64,000 nucleotides of DNA from Clostridium sp. MD294 (GCF_000364165.2 NZ_CP097810.1:248001-312000); one strand, 5' to 3'; counted from the stretch's first letter, positions 9,530 to 17,888 are shown. The notes: generated by a model not told the origin, from the sequence alone. Program-made: numbers and translations.

Positions 9530-9745
9530 TTACAATAATTTTTCTGGAAATTGTACATAAGGCTCTACATAACCGCATTTCGGACAAACTGCAATTTTAA
9601 TATCTTCATCTTTTCCCCAGCCTGTTGTTTCTCTGTATATAGAATAAATCGGTCTATGTGCAAAAAGAGCTCCTCCGCCCTCATAAACTTTTAAATTGCA
9701 ATTCAATATCATATTTTCATCACAGCGTATACATTTTCTTTCCAC
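9530..9745 (-). CDS. Small zinc-ribbon protein, copy 1 of a tandem pair
   Basis: This 71-residue protein has the same plan as its neighbour: ERKCIRC at the N-terminus, a variable middle, and CPKCGYVEPYVQFPEKLL at the C-terminus, giving four cysteines for one zinc. I choose the GTG at 9745 because AGTAGGTGAT lies 4-6 nt upstream and because the alignment with the sister protein starts there. The upstream ATG would extend the protein into the last codons of xth. The gene follows xth directly (its start lies just 3' of the xth stop), so all three are likely one transcript. The function is unknown. Confidence 0.72.
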   Translation of the reverse strand: MERKCIRCDENMILNCNLKVYEGGGALFAHRPIYSIYRETTGWGKDEDIKIAVCPKCGYVEPYVQFPEKLL

Positions 9746-9759
9746 AATATCACCTACTT

Positions 9760-10515
9760 TTACCATTCTATTTCCAATGCTACGGGGCAATGGTCAGAAC
9801 CTAATATATTGCTGTGTATCTCTGCTCCTTTTAAATAAGGCGTCAGTCTTTCAGATACAATATAATAGTCAATTCTCCAGCCTGAATTATTTGCTCTAGC
9901 ATTTGCTCTATAACTCCACCAAGTATAGGCATCTTTTAAATCAGGATAAAAATGTCGGAAAGTATCTACAAAACCATTTTGAAGCAATAGCGTCATTTTT
10001 TGTCTTTCTTCATCTGTAAATCCTGGATTTTTTCTATTTGATTTAGGATTTTTTAAATCAATTTCATTATGTGCCACATTTAAATCACCACAATATACAA
10101 TAGGCTTTTTGCTATCTAAATTTTTTAAATAAGCAAGTATCGCTTCCTCCCATTGCATACGATAGGCTAAACGTGCTTGTTTTGGCTGGGAATTAGGAGT
10201 ATATACTGTAATATAATAAAAATTTTCAAATTCTAATGTAATCACACGGCCTTCTTTGTCGTGTTCTGGTATTCCTATACCATATGATACAGTAATAGGT
10301 TCTTTTTTTGTAAACACAGCAGTACCCGAATAACCTTTTTTTTCAGCATAGTTCCAATATTGATAATATTCTGGTAAATCTAACGTAATTTGTCCTTTTT
10401 GTAACTTTGTTTCCTGCAATGAAAACAAATCTGCATTTGCACTATTAAAATAATCTATAAACCCCTTGCCCATAGCAGCACGAATACCATTTACATTCCA
10501 AGATATTAATTTCAA
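9760..10515 (-). CDS. xth: Exodeoxyribonuclease III / AP endonuclease
   Basis: This is a DNA repair nuclease of the exonuclease III family (ExoA in Bacillus), 251 residues, which is full length. It removes nucleotides 3' to 5' and cuts at abasic sites in base excision repair. Family motifs are visible: SWNVNGIRA at the start, LQETKL with the metal-binding Glu near residue 34, CGDLNVAHNEIDL near 145, and the final GSDHCPVALE with catalytic Asp-His. The start is TTG at 10515, with AAGGAGG seven bases upstream. It is transcribed away from the nucleoside operon and probably heads a transcript that includes the two zinc-ribbon genes. Confidence 0.95.
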   Translation of the reverse strand: MKLISWNVNGIRAAMGKGFIDYFNSANADLFSLQETKLQKGQITLDLPEYYQYWNYAEKKGYSGTAVFTKKEPITVSYGIGIPEHDKEGRVITLEFENFYYITVYTPNSQPKQARLAYRMQWEEAILAYLKNLDSKKPIVYCGDLNVAHNEIDLKNPKSNRKNPGFTDEERQKMTLLLQNGFVDTFRHFYPDLKDAYTWWSYRANARANNSGWRIDYYIVSERLTPYLKGAEIHSNILGSDHCPVALEIEW

Positions 10516-10614
10516 TTTTATTCCTCCTTATCTATTTTGCACTATATTATAGCATAGTAAAATTATTTTGACTACCATAAAATAACATACTGTTACAGTT
10601 GTTTCTTTTTGTAT

Positions 10615-10642
10615 TTTACTGTAAAATACTATTATCTATAAT
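10615..10642 (+). promoter_or_regulatory. Probable promoter of the nucleoside salvage operon
   Basis: A TTTACT -35 (10615-10620) and TATAAT -10 (10637-10642) are 16 nt apart, about 25 nt before the first gene's ATG at 10667, which has an AAAGGGGG ribosome binding site. It sits in the divergent gap opposite xth. Confidence 0.5.
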
Positions 10643-10666
10643 TTGTATAAAGGGGGTAAATAAGGC

Positions 10667-11464
10667 ATGAAAGTTGCTTTAGCACAATTAAATATTGTAT
10701 GGGAAAATAAACAAGAAAATAAAAAACAATGCAGTACTTTGATAGAACAGGCAAAAAAACAATATGTGGATATGATACTTTTCCCAGAAATGACATTAAC
10801 AGGTTTTTCTATGAACACTGAAAAACTTGGTGAAGTTATTGAAAATTCTGAAACAATAGCATTTTTTAAACAAAAAGCACAACAATATGATATAACTATT
10901 TGCTTTGGAATGATTATCAAAAATGGGGAAAAATCAGAAAACCATTGTATGGTAATCAATAAAAAGGGAGAATTGATTGCAGATTATACCAAAATACACC
11001 CTTTTTCTTATGGTACAGAGTCAAAATTTTATAGTGGCGGAGAACATATTACATATTATACTATTGATGACATTACTTTTTCTCCTCTTATTTGTTATGA
11101 TTTACGTTTTCCAGAAATTTTCCAAGTATGTTCTGAAAAAAGTTATGTCATTACTGTCATTGCAAACTGGCCCACACCTAGAAGATGCCATTGGATTTCA
11201 CTTTTAAAAGCGAGAGCTATAGAAAATCAGTGTTATATATTAGGCATCAATCGTTGCGGAAGTGGCGACGGTTTAGAATATAGTGGAGATAGTATGATAA
11301 TAGACCCTTACGGAAAAATAGTAGCAATGGCAAAACAAAGTAATCAAATGCTTGTAGTTGGAGATATTGATGCCAATATTGTAACAGAATATAGAAAAGA
11401 GTTTCCTCTCAAACAAGATAGAAAATCACAGCTTTATAGTCAAATGTATCAAAACAAACAATAA
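10667..11464 (+). CDS. Carbon-nitrogen hydrolase (nitrilase superfamily, omega-amidase-like)
   Basis: This 265-residue enzyme of the nitrilase superfamily hydrolyses a carbon-nitrogen bond. The Glu-Lys-Cys triad is visible: Glu in FPEMTLTGF (about 42), Lys in KIHPFSYG (about 108) and Cys in ICYDLRFPE (about 146). The ICYDLRFPE form and the F-rich glycine loop suggest the omega-amidase/YafV branch, which removes amide nitrogen from keto-acid amides, but the substrate is not fixed by sequence. It is the first gene of a plus-strand operon and is 12 nt before the nucleoside phosphorylase gene. A role in nitrogen recovery during nucleoside or amide breakdown is a guess from that position. Confidence 0.85.
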   Translation: MKVALAQLNIVWENKQENKKQCSTLIEQAKKQYVDMILFPEMTLTGFSMNTEKLGEVIENSETIAFFKQKAQQYDITICFGMIIKNGEKSENHCMVINKKGELIADYTKIHPFSYGTESKFYSGGEHITYYTIDDITFSPLICYDLRFPEIFQVCSEKSYVITVIANWPTPRRCHWISLLKARAIENQCYILGINRCGSGDGLEYSGDSMIIDPYGKIVAMAKQSNQMLVVGDIDANIVTEYRKEFPLKQDRKSQLYSQMYQNKQ

Positions 11465-11476
11465 AGGAGAAAATAT

Positions 11477-12781
11477 ATGGATTTTTTAGACATACTACTC
11501 AAAAAAAGAAACGGGCAAAAACTTACAAAACAACAAATAGAATATTTTGTAAAAGGTGTAACAGAGAGTACTATACCAGATTATCAAATTTCTTCTTTTT
11601 TAATGGCAGTTTACTTTCAATCTCTTGACATAGAAGAAACAGCACAGCTAACACTTGCTATGGCAAAATCTGGAGAAATGTTAGACTTATCAAATATAGA
11701 AGGATTTAAAACAGATAAACATAGCACAGGAGGTGTTGCAGACACCACTACATTAATATTAGCACCTCTTGTAGCTTCTGTTGGTGTACCAGTGGTAAAA
11801 ATGAGTGGCAGAGGATTAGGTTTTTCAGGTGGAACAATAGACAAATTAGAAAGTATTCCTCACTTTCAAACAGAAGTGACACAAAAACAAGCATTACAGT
11901 GGGCAAAACAAAGCAATATAGTTATTATGGGACAAAGTAAAAATTTAACACCTGCTGACCAAAAATTATATGCCCTTAGAGATGTAACAGCAACAGTAGA
12001 AAGTATTCCTCTTATTGCCTCCAGCATTATGTCAAAAAAAATAGCTTCTGGTGCAGATGGTATTGTACTTGATGTAAAATGTGGAAATGGTGCATTTATG
12101 AAAACTCTAGAACAAGCACAGCAATTAGGTAAATGTATGGCAGATATGGGACGTCATGTAGGTAGAAAAGTAACTGTTGTAATTAGTAGTATGTCACAAC
12201 CTTTAGGCAACAACATAGGCAATCGTTTAGAAGTCATAGAAGCAATAGAAACATTAAAAGGAAATGTAAAAGGAGATTTGTTGGAAGTTTCTATAACATT
12301 AGGGGCATATATGCTTTTACAGGCAAATAAAGTACAAACAGTACAGCAAGGAAAGCAATTGCTTTTACAAAATATCGAAAATGGAAAAGGACTTTTAAAA
12401 TTTGAAGAACTCTTAAAACAGCAATATGGCGACAGCAATATTATATATGACTATAGTATATTAGCTCTTTCTGATTTCAAATTGTGTTTAAAAGCACAAC
12501 AACAAGGTTATATTTCTGCTATGGATACAGAAACCATAGGTAGAGCATCACAGCAGACAGGTGCAGGTAGAAAACAAAAAACAGATAGTATTGATTTTGG
12601 TGCAGGTATTATAATGAAAAAAAGAATAGGAGATAGCGTACAAAAAGGCGAAGTAATAGCAGAAATATATAGCAGTAATGAACAAAAATGTCAATCTGCA
12701 TTAGAATTGCTTCAATATGCTGTAACTATAGCAGATACTCCTCCTATTAGTACACCATTGATATTAGATATTATTTCATAG
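11477..12781 (+). CDS. pdp: Pyrimidine-nucleoside phosphorylase
   Basis: This enzyme splits uridine and thymidine with phosphate to give the free base and (deoxy)ribose 1-phosphate. The protein is 434 residues, the usual length for Pdp/DeoA. Key stretches are KHSTGGVADTTTLILAPLV (phosphate-binding loop near residues 79-97), KMSGRGLGFSGGTIDKLES and LDVKCGNGAFMKT. The C-terminal barrel-sandwich domain, including TGAGRKQKTDSIDFGAGI, is complete. It precedes phosphopentomutase in the same operon, so the sugar phosphate made here can be passed on to pentose metabolism. An AAAGGAG site precedes the ATG. I cannot separate Pdp from DeoA specificity by eye. Confidence 0.93.
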   Translation: MDFLDILLKKRNGQKLTKQQIEYFVKGVTESTIPDYQISSFLMAVYFQSLDIEETAQLTLAMAKSGEMLDLSNIEGFKTDKHSTGGVADTTTLILAPLVASVGVPVVKMSGRGLGFSGGTIDKLESIPHFQTEVTQKQALQWAKQSNIVIMGQSKNLTPADQKLYALRDVTATVESIPLIASSIMSKKIASGADGIVLDVKCGNGAFMKTLEQAQQLGKCMADMGRHVGRKVTVVISSMSQPLGNNIGNRLEVIEAIETLKGNVKGDLLEVSITLGAYMLLQANKVQTVQQGKQLLLQNIENGKGLLKFEELLKQQYGDSNIIYDYSILALSDFKLCLKAQQQGYISAMDTETIGRASQQTGAGRKQKTDSIDFGAGIIMKKRIGDSVQKGEVIAEIYSSNEQKCQSALELLQYAVTIADTPPISTPLILDIIS

Positions 12782-12795
12782 AAAGGCAGTTTGTT

Positions 12796-13404
12796 ATGTG
12801 GAAAGAATGTATACAACATTGTTTAGAACAAAATGAAAAATATTTAAAAAATATAACATTTGAAGCACAAAACATACAAGACAACAATTTAACAAAATTT
12901 GACTTTCAAAATATTGTATTTGATTGCTGTACATTTATCAACTGTGATTTTTCAGAATGTTGTTTTACAAAATGTGAAATAATAAATTGTCATTTCTATG
13001 ACTGCTGTTTTGCTAAAACTTATTTTAAACAAACCCTCATTACAAATAGTATTTATAGCAAAGGTAGTATTTTTGTAGGGGCTTGTATCAAAAAAAGCAA
13101 TTTCCAAAAATGTAGTTTTGCTTATACTAATTTTTCAAATACATTGTGGGAAAAATGTCATATTCAAAAGTGTAACATGAAATATGCTTTTTTTCATAAA
13201 GTGACATTTAAAAATATAATATTAGAATATGTTAATTTTCAAAAAGCAGATTTTTTCAAAACAATGTTAAAAGGAATTGATTTTTCAAGTTGTGATATAC
13301 AAGCAATTACTGTTTCAGATACTTTTGAAGAAGTAAGAGGAATGAAAATAAATGCAGAACAAGCAGTTTCTATTGCACAAATACTAGAAATGGAAATAGT
13401 ATAG
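12796..13404 (+). CDS. Pentapeptide-repeat protein with a cysteine ladder
   Basis: This 202-residue protein is made largely of five-residue repeats with a central Phe/Leu/Ile, which fold as a right-handed quadrilateral beta-helix. Between residues 41 and 70 the fifth position of six consecutive repeats is always Cys (45, 50, 55, 60, 65, 70), so the cysteines would stack along one face of the helix. Repeats continue more loosely to about residue 180. The N-terminal 30 residues and last 20 look helical. It lies 14 nt after pdp and 45 nt before deoB, so it is embedded in the salvage operon. Pentapeptide proteins vary widely in function, including gyrase protection; no role is assigned here. Confidence 0.8.
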   Translation: MWKECIQHCLEQNEKYLKNITFEAQNIQDNNLTKFDFQNIVFDCCTFINCDFSECCFTKCEIINCHFYDCCFAKTYFKQTLITNSIYSKGSIFVGACIKKSNFQKCSFAYTNFSNTLWEKCHIQKCNMKYAFFHKVTFKNIILEYVNFQKADFFKTMLKGIDFSSCDIQAITVSDTFEEVRGMKINAEQAVSIAQILEMEIV

Positions 13405-13449
13405 TAAAAAAATGCTACAATTTTATGTTTCATAAAAGGAGGGAATTAT

Positions 13450-14631
13450 ATGAAAAGAGCAATTATTATTGTATTAGATAGTGTAGGCATTGGAGAATTG
13501 CCTGATGCTGCACAATATGGCGATGAAGGCAGTAATACGCTTGTTAATATCAAAAAAGCAATGCCTGATATGGATTTAAAAAATATGTGTGCATTAGGAC
13601 TAGCAAATATAGAAGGAAAAGATATTCATTTACTAGGAAAAGTACAAACACCTAAAGGTTGTTTTGCTAAAATGGCAGAAAAGTCTATTGGAAAAGACAC
13701 TACAACAGGACATTGGGAAATGACAGGTGTCATTACAAAAACACCCTTCCCTACATTTACAAAAAATGGTTTTCCTAAAGAATTAATTGAAGCATTTGAA
13801 AAACAAATTGGTACAAAAATACTAGGAAATTATGCTTGTTCTGGTACAGAAATTATAAAACAACTTGGTGAGGAACATATCAAAACAGGTTATCCCATTA
13901 TATATACTTCTGCAGATAGTGTATTTCAAATTGCAGCACATGAAAATGTTATTTCTGTTTCAAAACTGTATGAAATTTGTCAAAAAGCAAGACAACTACT
14001 TACAGGAGAATGGGGAGTAGCTAGAGTAATTGCTCGTCCCTTTATAGGAGAAAAAGGCAATTTTACCAGAACAAAAAACAGAAAAGATTTTTCACTTCCT
14101 CCTACTGGTACAACAATATTAGATTTAGCAAAACAAAAATGTCAAACTGTTGTTGCTATAGGAAAAATAGAAGATATATTTGAGCATAGAGGTATGACTA
14201 TAACAGACCATACTACAAATAATGCAGATGGTGTTGAAAAAACAATACAATATATTCAAAAAGATTTTGAAGGAATATTGTTTACTAATTTAGTAGATTA
14301 TGATATGGTTTATGGTCACCGCAATGATATAGAAGGTTATAAAAATGCACTACTTTATTTTGACCAAAAACTACCTGAAATTATTGACAATTTAAAACCT
14401 CAAGATATACTTTTCATTACTGCTGACCATGGTTGTGACCCTACTACACCTAGCACAGACCACAGCAGAGAATACGTTCCATTGCTTATTTATGGTAAAA
14501 ACATAAAACAAAATGTCAATTTAGGTATACGCAATACATTTGCAGATTTGGGACAGACCATTTCTGATTATTTAGATTTAAAAGCAGATTTTGACGCACA
14601 AAGTTTTTTAAATGACATACAGAAAGGCTGA
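13450..14631 (+). CDS. deoB: Phosphopentomutase
   Basis: This enzyme interconverts (deoxy)ribose 1-phosphate and 5-phosphate, linking nucleoside breakdown to the pentose phosphate pathway. It has 393 residues, which is full length. Alkaline-phosphatase-superfamily features are clear: IIIVLDSVGIGELPDA with metal-binding Asp at about 9, GKDTTTGHWEM containing the phosphorylated Thr near 86-90, and the metal-binding region FITADHGCDPTTPSTDHS near 318-335. The start has an AAAGGAGGG site. It is the fourth gene in the operon with pyrimidine-nucleoside phosphorylase, its metabolic partner. Confidence 0.96.
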   Translation: MKRAIIIVLDSVGIGELPDAAQYGDEGSNTLVNIKKAMPDMDLKNMCALGLANIEGKDIHLLGKVQTPKGCFAKMAEKSIGKDTTTGHWEMTGVITKTPFPTFTKNGFPKELIEAFEKQIGTKILGNYACSGTEIIKQLGEEHIKTGYPIIYTSADSVFQIAAHENVISVSKLYEICQKARQLLTGEWGVARVIARPFIGEKGNFTRTKNRKDFSLPPTGTTILDLAKQKCQTVVAIGKIEDIFEHRGMTITDHTTNNADGVEKTIQYIQKDFEGILFTNLVDYDMVYGHRNDIEGYKNALLYFDQKLPEIIDNLKPQDILFITADHGCDPTTPSTDHSREYVPLLIYGKNIKQNVNLGIRNTFADLGQTISDYLDLKADFDAQSFLNDIQKG

Positions 14632-14636
14632 TAACA

Positions 14637-15329
14637 TTGCAAATACAAATACTACAACAATTAGAAGGAGCAAAAAAAGCAAAGGGCATCGCTGTAATAA
14701 TAGATGTATTTAGAGCATTTACTACAGAATGTTTTTTTATAGCAAACGGTGCTAAGCAATTATTTGCCGTAGGAGAACAAAATATAGCATATGCACTCAA
14801 AAAACAATATCCTGACTATATTTTAGCAGGAGAAAGAAACGAAATTATGTTAAAAGGCTTTGACTATGGCAATTCTCCTGCCAATATTGAGAATATTGAT
14901 TTTACAGGCAAAACAGTAGTGCATACTACAAGTGCAGGTACACAAGGCATTGCAAATGCTTGTTATGCTGATGAAATATTGACAGGAAGTTTTGTAAATG
15001 CCCTTGCTATTTCGAAATATATCAAACAACAAAATGCTTCTGTAGTAAGCCTTGTTTGTATGGGTAAAGCTGCACTTTCTCCTACTGAAGAAGATACGTA
15101 TTGTGCAGAATATATCAAAAGTCTTTTATTAGGAGAAAATTACCCTTTACAACAAAAGCTTTGTGCATTGCGTCATTTAGAGGGAGAACGTTTTTTCAAT
15201 CCCCAAAATCAAATACAATGCCCTGAAAAAGATTTTTATTTAGCCACAACACCTAACCAATTTGATTTTGTATTACGTGCTATACCAGATAAAAGAGGCT
15301 TTCATAGCATACAAAAAATAGAAATATAA
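14637..15329 (+). CDS. comB: ComB-like 2-phosphosulfolactate phosphatase family protein
   Basis: This 230-residue protein belongs to the ComB family, named for 2-phosphosulfolactate phosphatase of coenzyme M synthesis. Visible family features are VIIDVFRAFTTECFFIANGA near the N-terminus, the loop LAGERNEIMLKGFDYGNSPA near residue 63, and HTTSAGTQGI near 100. The start is TTG at 14637, 5 nt after the deoB stop, with AAAGG upstream. Coenzyme M is not expected in this kind of organism, so the true substrate is probably another phosphorylated acid or sugar phosphate. Its place after phosphopentomutase points to salvage-related phosphatase activity, but that is inference. Confidence 0.82.
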   Translation: MQIQILQQLEGAKKAKGIAVIIDVFRAFTTECFFIANGAKQLFAVGEQNIAYALKKQYPDYILAGERNEIMLKGFDYGNSPANIENIDFTGKTVVHTTSAGTQGIANACYADEILTGSFVNALAISKYIKQQNASVVSLVCMGKAALSPTEEDTYCAEYIKSLLLGENYPLQQKLCALRHLEGERFFNPQNQIQCPEKDFYLATTPNQFDFVLRAIPDKRGFHSIQKIEI

Positions 15330-15351
15330 AAATTTTTCTTGTAAATATAGT

Positions 15352-15383
15352 AAGACCTTGTTTTATAAAAACAAGGTTTTATC
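15352..15383 (+). terminator. Terminator of the nucleoside salvage operon
   Basis: ACCTTGTTTT (15355-15364) pairs with AAAACAAGGT (15368-15377), then a T-rich run. It comes about 20 nt after the last gene of the operon. It overlaps the end of a decayed minus-strand gene and may serve both directions. Confidence 0.75.
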
Positions 15384-15602
15384 ATTTTCTATCATACATT
15401 GCATATAAAGTTCTGCAAATTCTTCAAAAGTATGTACTTTTCCCTTTCTAGGAACAATACTTTGAAACTTTTTTGTTCCTTTGTAGTATTTTTATACGTT
15501 TTATTTAATATTTGTTATAGCATTTGTTTCATTTCTTCTACAGAAAATTCTGACTTTTTTCTTTTCATAAATTTCTTCCATTTCTATGCCATATATTTTC
15601 AT
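15363..15602 (-). pseudogene. Remnant of a small unknown gene, several frameshifts
   Basis: A GGAGG site and ATG at 15602 open a frame (MKIYGIEMEEIYEKKK) that soon needs a frame change to continue (SEFSVEEMKQML), then meets a stop. A third stretch, GTKKFQSIVPRKGKVHTFEE and on to a stop at 15363, has normal codon use for this genome. Together they look like one small gene broken at two or more points. I do not recognise the family. It follows another broken gene on the same strand and a divergent XRE regulator. Confidence 0.5.
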
Positions 15603-15616
15603 AAATGCCTCCTTTA

Positions 15617-15863
15617 CTATTCTTCACTTTGTTTTTCTAACAATTTCTCTACTTTTAGTAAATAATCCCTTTGAAATTCTTCCCAATGTTTTTTTACATC
15701 AAATGGTGGTATACCTTCCAAATCCATTAACTGCTCAGATAAATAACACATCAATTCATATTGTACTTCATTTAGTCCGAACTTTTCTTCAAATAAATAA
15801 GGTATTTCTAATTCCTGTTCTATAAATTTCTTTTTTCTTCTATATTTTAATTTTTTTGCACAT
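15617..15863 (-). pseudogene. Small unknown gene broken at an A7 tract
   Basis: ATG at 15863 with an AGGGG site is followed by TGC and seven A residues, after which the frame hits a stop. If the tract had six A residues, the frame would read MCKKLKYRRKKKFIEQ and on through about 81 residues to KLLEKQSEE at 15617, an acidic helical protein with normal codon use. I do not recognise it. A one-base slip in the tract (15851-15857 on the plus strand) is the whole defect, so it could also be an error in the sequence. The gene is divergent from the XRE regulator. Confidence 0.55.
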
Positions 15864-15907
15864 TATTTCCCCTCATTAAATTTTTCATTATCTATTAGCT
15901 TAATAAA

Positions 15908-15951
15908 AACATTCACTAAATGTCATTTATGTTCATATTATATCATATAAT
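15908..15951 (+). promoter_or_regulatory. Divergent control region upstream of the XRE regulator
   Basis: ACATT-CACTA-AATGT (15909-15923) is a perfect inverted repeat overlapped by a wider AACAT...ATGTT pair (15908-15932). A TATAAT -10 lies at 15946-15951 with a weak -35. The symmetry is what an XRE-type repressor would bind, so self-regulation is plausible. Confidence 0.35.
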
Positions 15952-15996
15952 TTTAAAAAGACAATGCTAATTTCTAAAATTAAAGGTGAAATGATA

Positions 15997-16239
15997 ATGT
16001 ATAAAAATAAAGCAAATGGACGAAATAATATTTGTGGTACTAAAATAAGATTTTTTAGAAAACAACTTGCTACAAAAACTTCTCAAAAAAAGTTAGCAGA
16101 TATGTTGCAAATTGCTGGACTAGATGTGGATAAAAACGCAATACAAAGAATAGAAGATGGTAAAAGATTTGTTACAGATATAGAACTAAAAGCATTGGCA
16201 AAAGTTTTAAATGTTCAATATGAGGATTTATTAGATTAA
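15997..16239 (+). CDS. XRE-family helix-turn-helix regulator
   Basis: This 80-residue protein is almost entirely one Cro/C1-type helix-turn-helix domain: KIRFFRKQLA, SQKKLADMLQIAGLDVDKN (recognition region), IQRIEDGKRFVTDIELKALA and a final VLNVQYEDLL. The ATG at 15997 is chosen because AAAGGTG lies 8 nt upstream; the two ATG codons before it are too close or lack a site. The domain form, with an insert before AIQRIEDG, resembles regulators found in mobile or accessory regions. It is divergent from a broken small gene and probably controls that locus. DNA binding is inferred from the fold only. Confidence 0.8.
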   Translation: MYKNKANGRNNICGTKIRFFRKQLATKTSQKKLADMLQIAGLDVDKNAIQRIEDGKRFVTDIELKALAKVLNVQYEDLLD

Positions 16240-16327
16240 TAGAATAAGAATATTTTTAAATAATAGGCATTATATGAAATATGTTTATATTAGTATTATA
16301 GAATTACTTTCAATACTTTTTAAATGA

Positions 16328-16485
16328 ACTTTTGAAAGTGAAGAAGAAATTGCAAACATATCTAATTATAATTTTATATCTTTGAATATTATAACAAAGC
16401 AGAACTAACCAAAAAAGATTTCACAAAGAAACAAAATTTAAAATTATTTATTGAATATCTAAAAGCCCTTACCTCAACAAAGTAA
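16328..16485 (+). pseudogene. Short coding remnant downstream of the XRE gene
   Basis: Two adjoining frames look coding: FESEEEIANISNYNFIS from 16331 and, one frame over, YNKAELTKKDFTKKQNLKLF and on to a stop at 16485. There is no start with a ribosome binding site. This is probably the tail of a gene lost by deletion and frameshift. No family can be named, and the call is tentative. Confidence 0.3.
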
Positions 16486-16500
16486 GGGCTTTTATTTATT
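16461..16500. terminator. Bidirectional terminator
   Basis: AAAAGCCCTTAC (16461-16472) pairs with GTAAGGGCTTTT (16482-16493), with A and T runs on either side. It separates the decayed plus-strand patch from the minus-strand gene ending at 16499 and could serve both. Confidence 0.8.
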
Positions 16501-17107
16501 AATATAACAATTTTTGCAATTTATTTGCTTGTTCCTTTAAAGCAATATCATTGATATTTTCTAGTATTTCCCCACAATTTAAAAGTACCTGATAGGAATA
16601 ATAGTAAAAACTATAAGCTAATTGATCAGAACAATTTTCAATATCTTCTTCCCAAAACGTTTCTTCCTCTTCCTCATCATCACATTCTTCAGGAAATAAA
16701 TATTTTTCTTTCAGCATATCTACAAAATAGGGTAAAGGCTCAACATTTTGTTCTACTCCATATTGTTCTGTTTCATGGAAAATTTCTGCAATTAATTTAA
16801 AAAAACGTAACAGTTCTTTTACTATATCATATGCAATGTCGTTTTTATCCATTTGTAAAACTGCTTTTTGAAATATACGTTTTAAAAATATCATAGCAAA
16901 AGGTGTTGCTCTCCACAATGTGCTTTGATGTTCTATATTTCTCAATATCTCTTCAAGTGCTGTTTTTACCTCTTTTTTATTTTCCATATGCTCTATGGTA
17001 CTGAAATATTTTGGAAATTCTGTTGCTCTGACATATGCCGTTGTAAGCCTATTCCAAATAATATCTTCTATTTTTACATTACAAATATACTTTTGATTTT
17101 CATTCAT
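16499..17107 (-). CDS. Conserved-looking protein of unknown function
   Basis: This 202-residue protein is not one I recognise. It is mostly helical by composition, with no signal peptide or membrane segment, and has an acidic stretch (ECDDEEEEETFWEED) near residue 140. Aromatic residues are common at the C-terminus (YSFYYYSYQVLL). It begins 4 nt after the purC stop, so it is translated from the same message. The coupling to purC may be fortuitous, since nothing in the sequence suggests a purine enzyme. Start ATG at 17107 is the first in frame; its ribosome binding site is weak, which fits coupling to the upstream gene. Confidence 0.65.
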   Translation of the reverse strand: MNENQKYICNVKIEDIIWNRLTTAYVRATEFPKYFSTIEHMENKKEVKTALEEILRNIEHQSTLWRATPFAMIFLKRIFQKAVLQMDKNDIAYDIVKELLRFFKLIAEIFHETEQYGVEQNVEPLPYFVDMLKEKYLFPEECDDEEEEETFWEEDIENCSDQLAYSFYYYSYQVLLNCGEILENINDIALKEQANKLQKLLY

Positions 17108-17111
17108 AGTA

Positions 17112-17789
17112 TCATGCCAATATCATTTTTGTTAAATCAATAGGGTCTACAATACTACCATTTTTATATACTCTCATGTTGCCAGAAGCAATTTCATCAA
17201 TCAATATAACTTCATCACCATAATAGCCAAATTCTAATTTAATATCATAAAGGTCTAATTCTTTTTGAACAAGTGTATCTTTTATAATAGTACAAATTTG
17301 TTTTGTTTCTGCTACAATAGCATCAAACTGTGCTGATGTCATAATGTCTAATGCTTGTAAACCTTCTTTTGTAATAAGTGGGTCACCTCTACCATCGTCT
17401 TTACAAGTTACTTCTACATAAGCATCTAAAGGTGTACCGTCTTCTATGTAATTACCATAGCGACGTATAAAGCTTCCTGTTGCTTTAAAGCGACAAATAA
17501 TTTCTAAACCTTTGCCGAATACTTTTGCTGGTAACACTTCCATTGTAGAAGCATCTACATCAGCATTAACATAATGTGTTTTTATACCTGCTTTTTTTAA
17601 TATTTCAAAAAAATAAACACTTGTTTTTAAATTCTCTTTGCCAATACCTTCTATAGAAAGTCCTACTGTATTCGCACCTGGGTCAAAAACACCATTTTCT
17701 CCTGTCACATCATCTTTAAATACAAGTTGGAAATTGCCATTATCTAATTTGTATACATCTTTTGTTTTGCCTTGATATATTTTTTCCAT
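17112..17789 (-). CDS. purC: SAICAR synthetase
   Basis: Phosphoribosylaminoimidazole-succinocarboxamide synthase joins aspartate to CAIR in purine synthesis. The protein is 225 residues, near the low end for the family but with all main parts: [10 protein letters not shown] at the N-terminus, [12 protein letters not shown] near residue 105, and the aspartate/ATP region [19 protein letters not shown] near 190. The AGGAGG site upstream supports the ATG at 17789. No other purine gene is next to it, so purC stands apart from the main pur operon in this organism. An unknown gene follows closely on the same strand. Confidence 0.93.
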   Translation of the reverse strand: MEKIYQGKTKDVYKLDNGNFQLVFKDDVTGENGVFDPGANTVGLSIEGIGKENLKTSVYFFEILKKAGIKTHYVNADVDASTMEVLPAKVFGKGLEIICRFKATGSFIRRYGNYIEDGTPLDAYVEVTCKDDGRGDPLITKEGLQALDIMTSAQFDAIVAETKQICTIIKDTLVQKELDLYDIKLEFGYYGDEVILIDEIASGNMRVYKNGSIVDPIDLTKMILA

Positions 17790-17888
17790 AAAAAAAACCT
17801 CCTAAAATTGATATATTTGTAGTATATCATCGAATATAGGAGGTGTAAAGGTTTTATACAAAAACCTAAAGTTTTGTTTTAAATGCTC

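Noticed and set aside
16499-17107. Purine-synthesis role for the unknown gene coupled to purC
   Set aside because: Nothing in its sequence suggests an enzyme of the pathway; closeness alone does not support it.
17112-17789. Possible truncation of purC, at 225 residues
   Set aside because: All main motifs including the C-terminal region are present, so the short length is within family variation.
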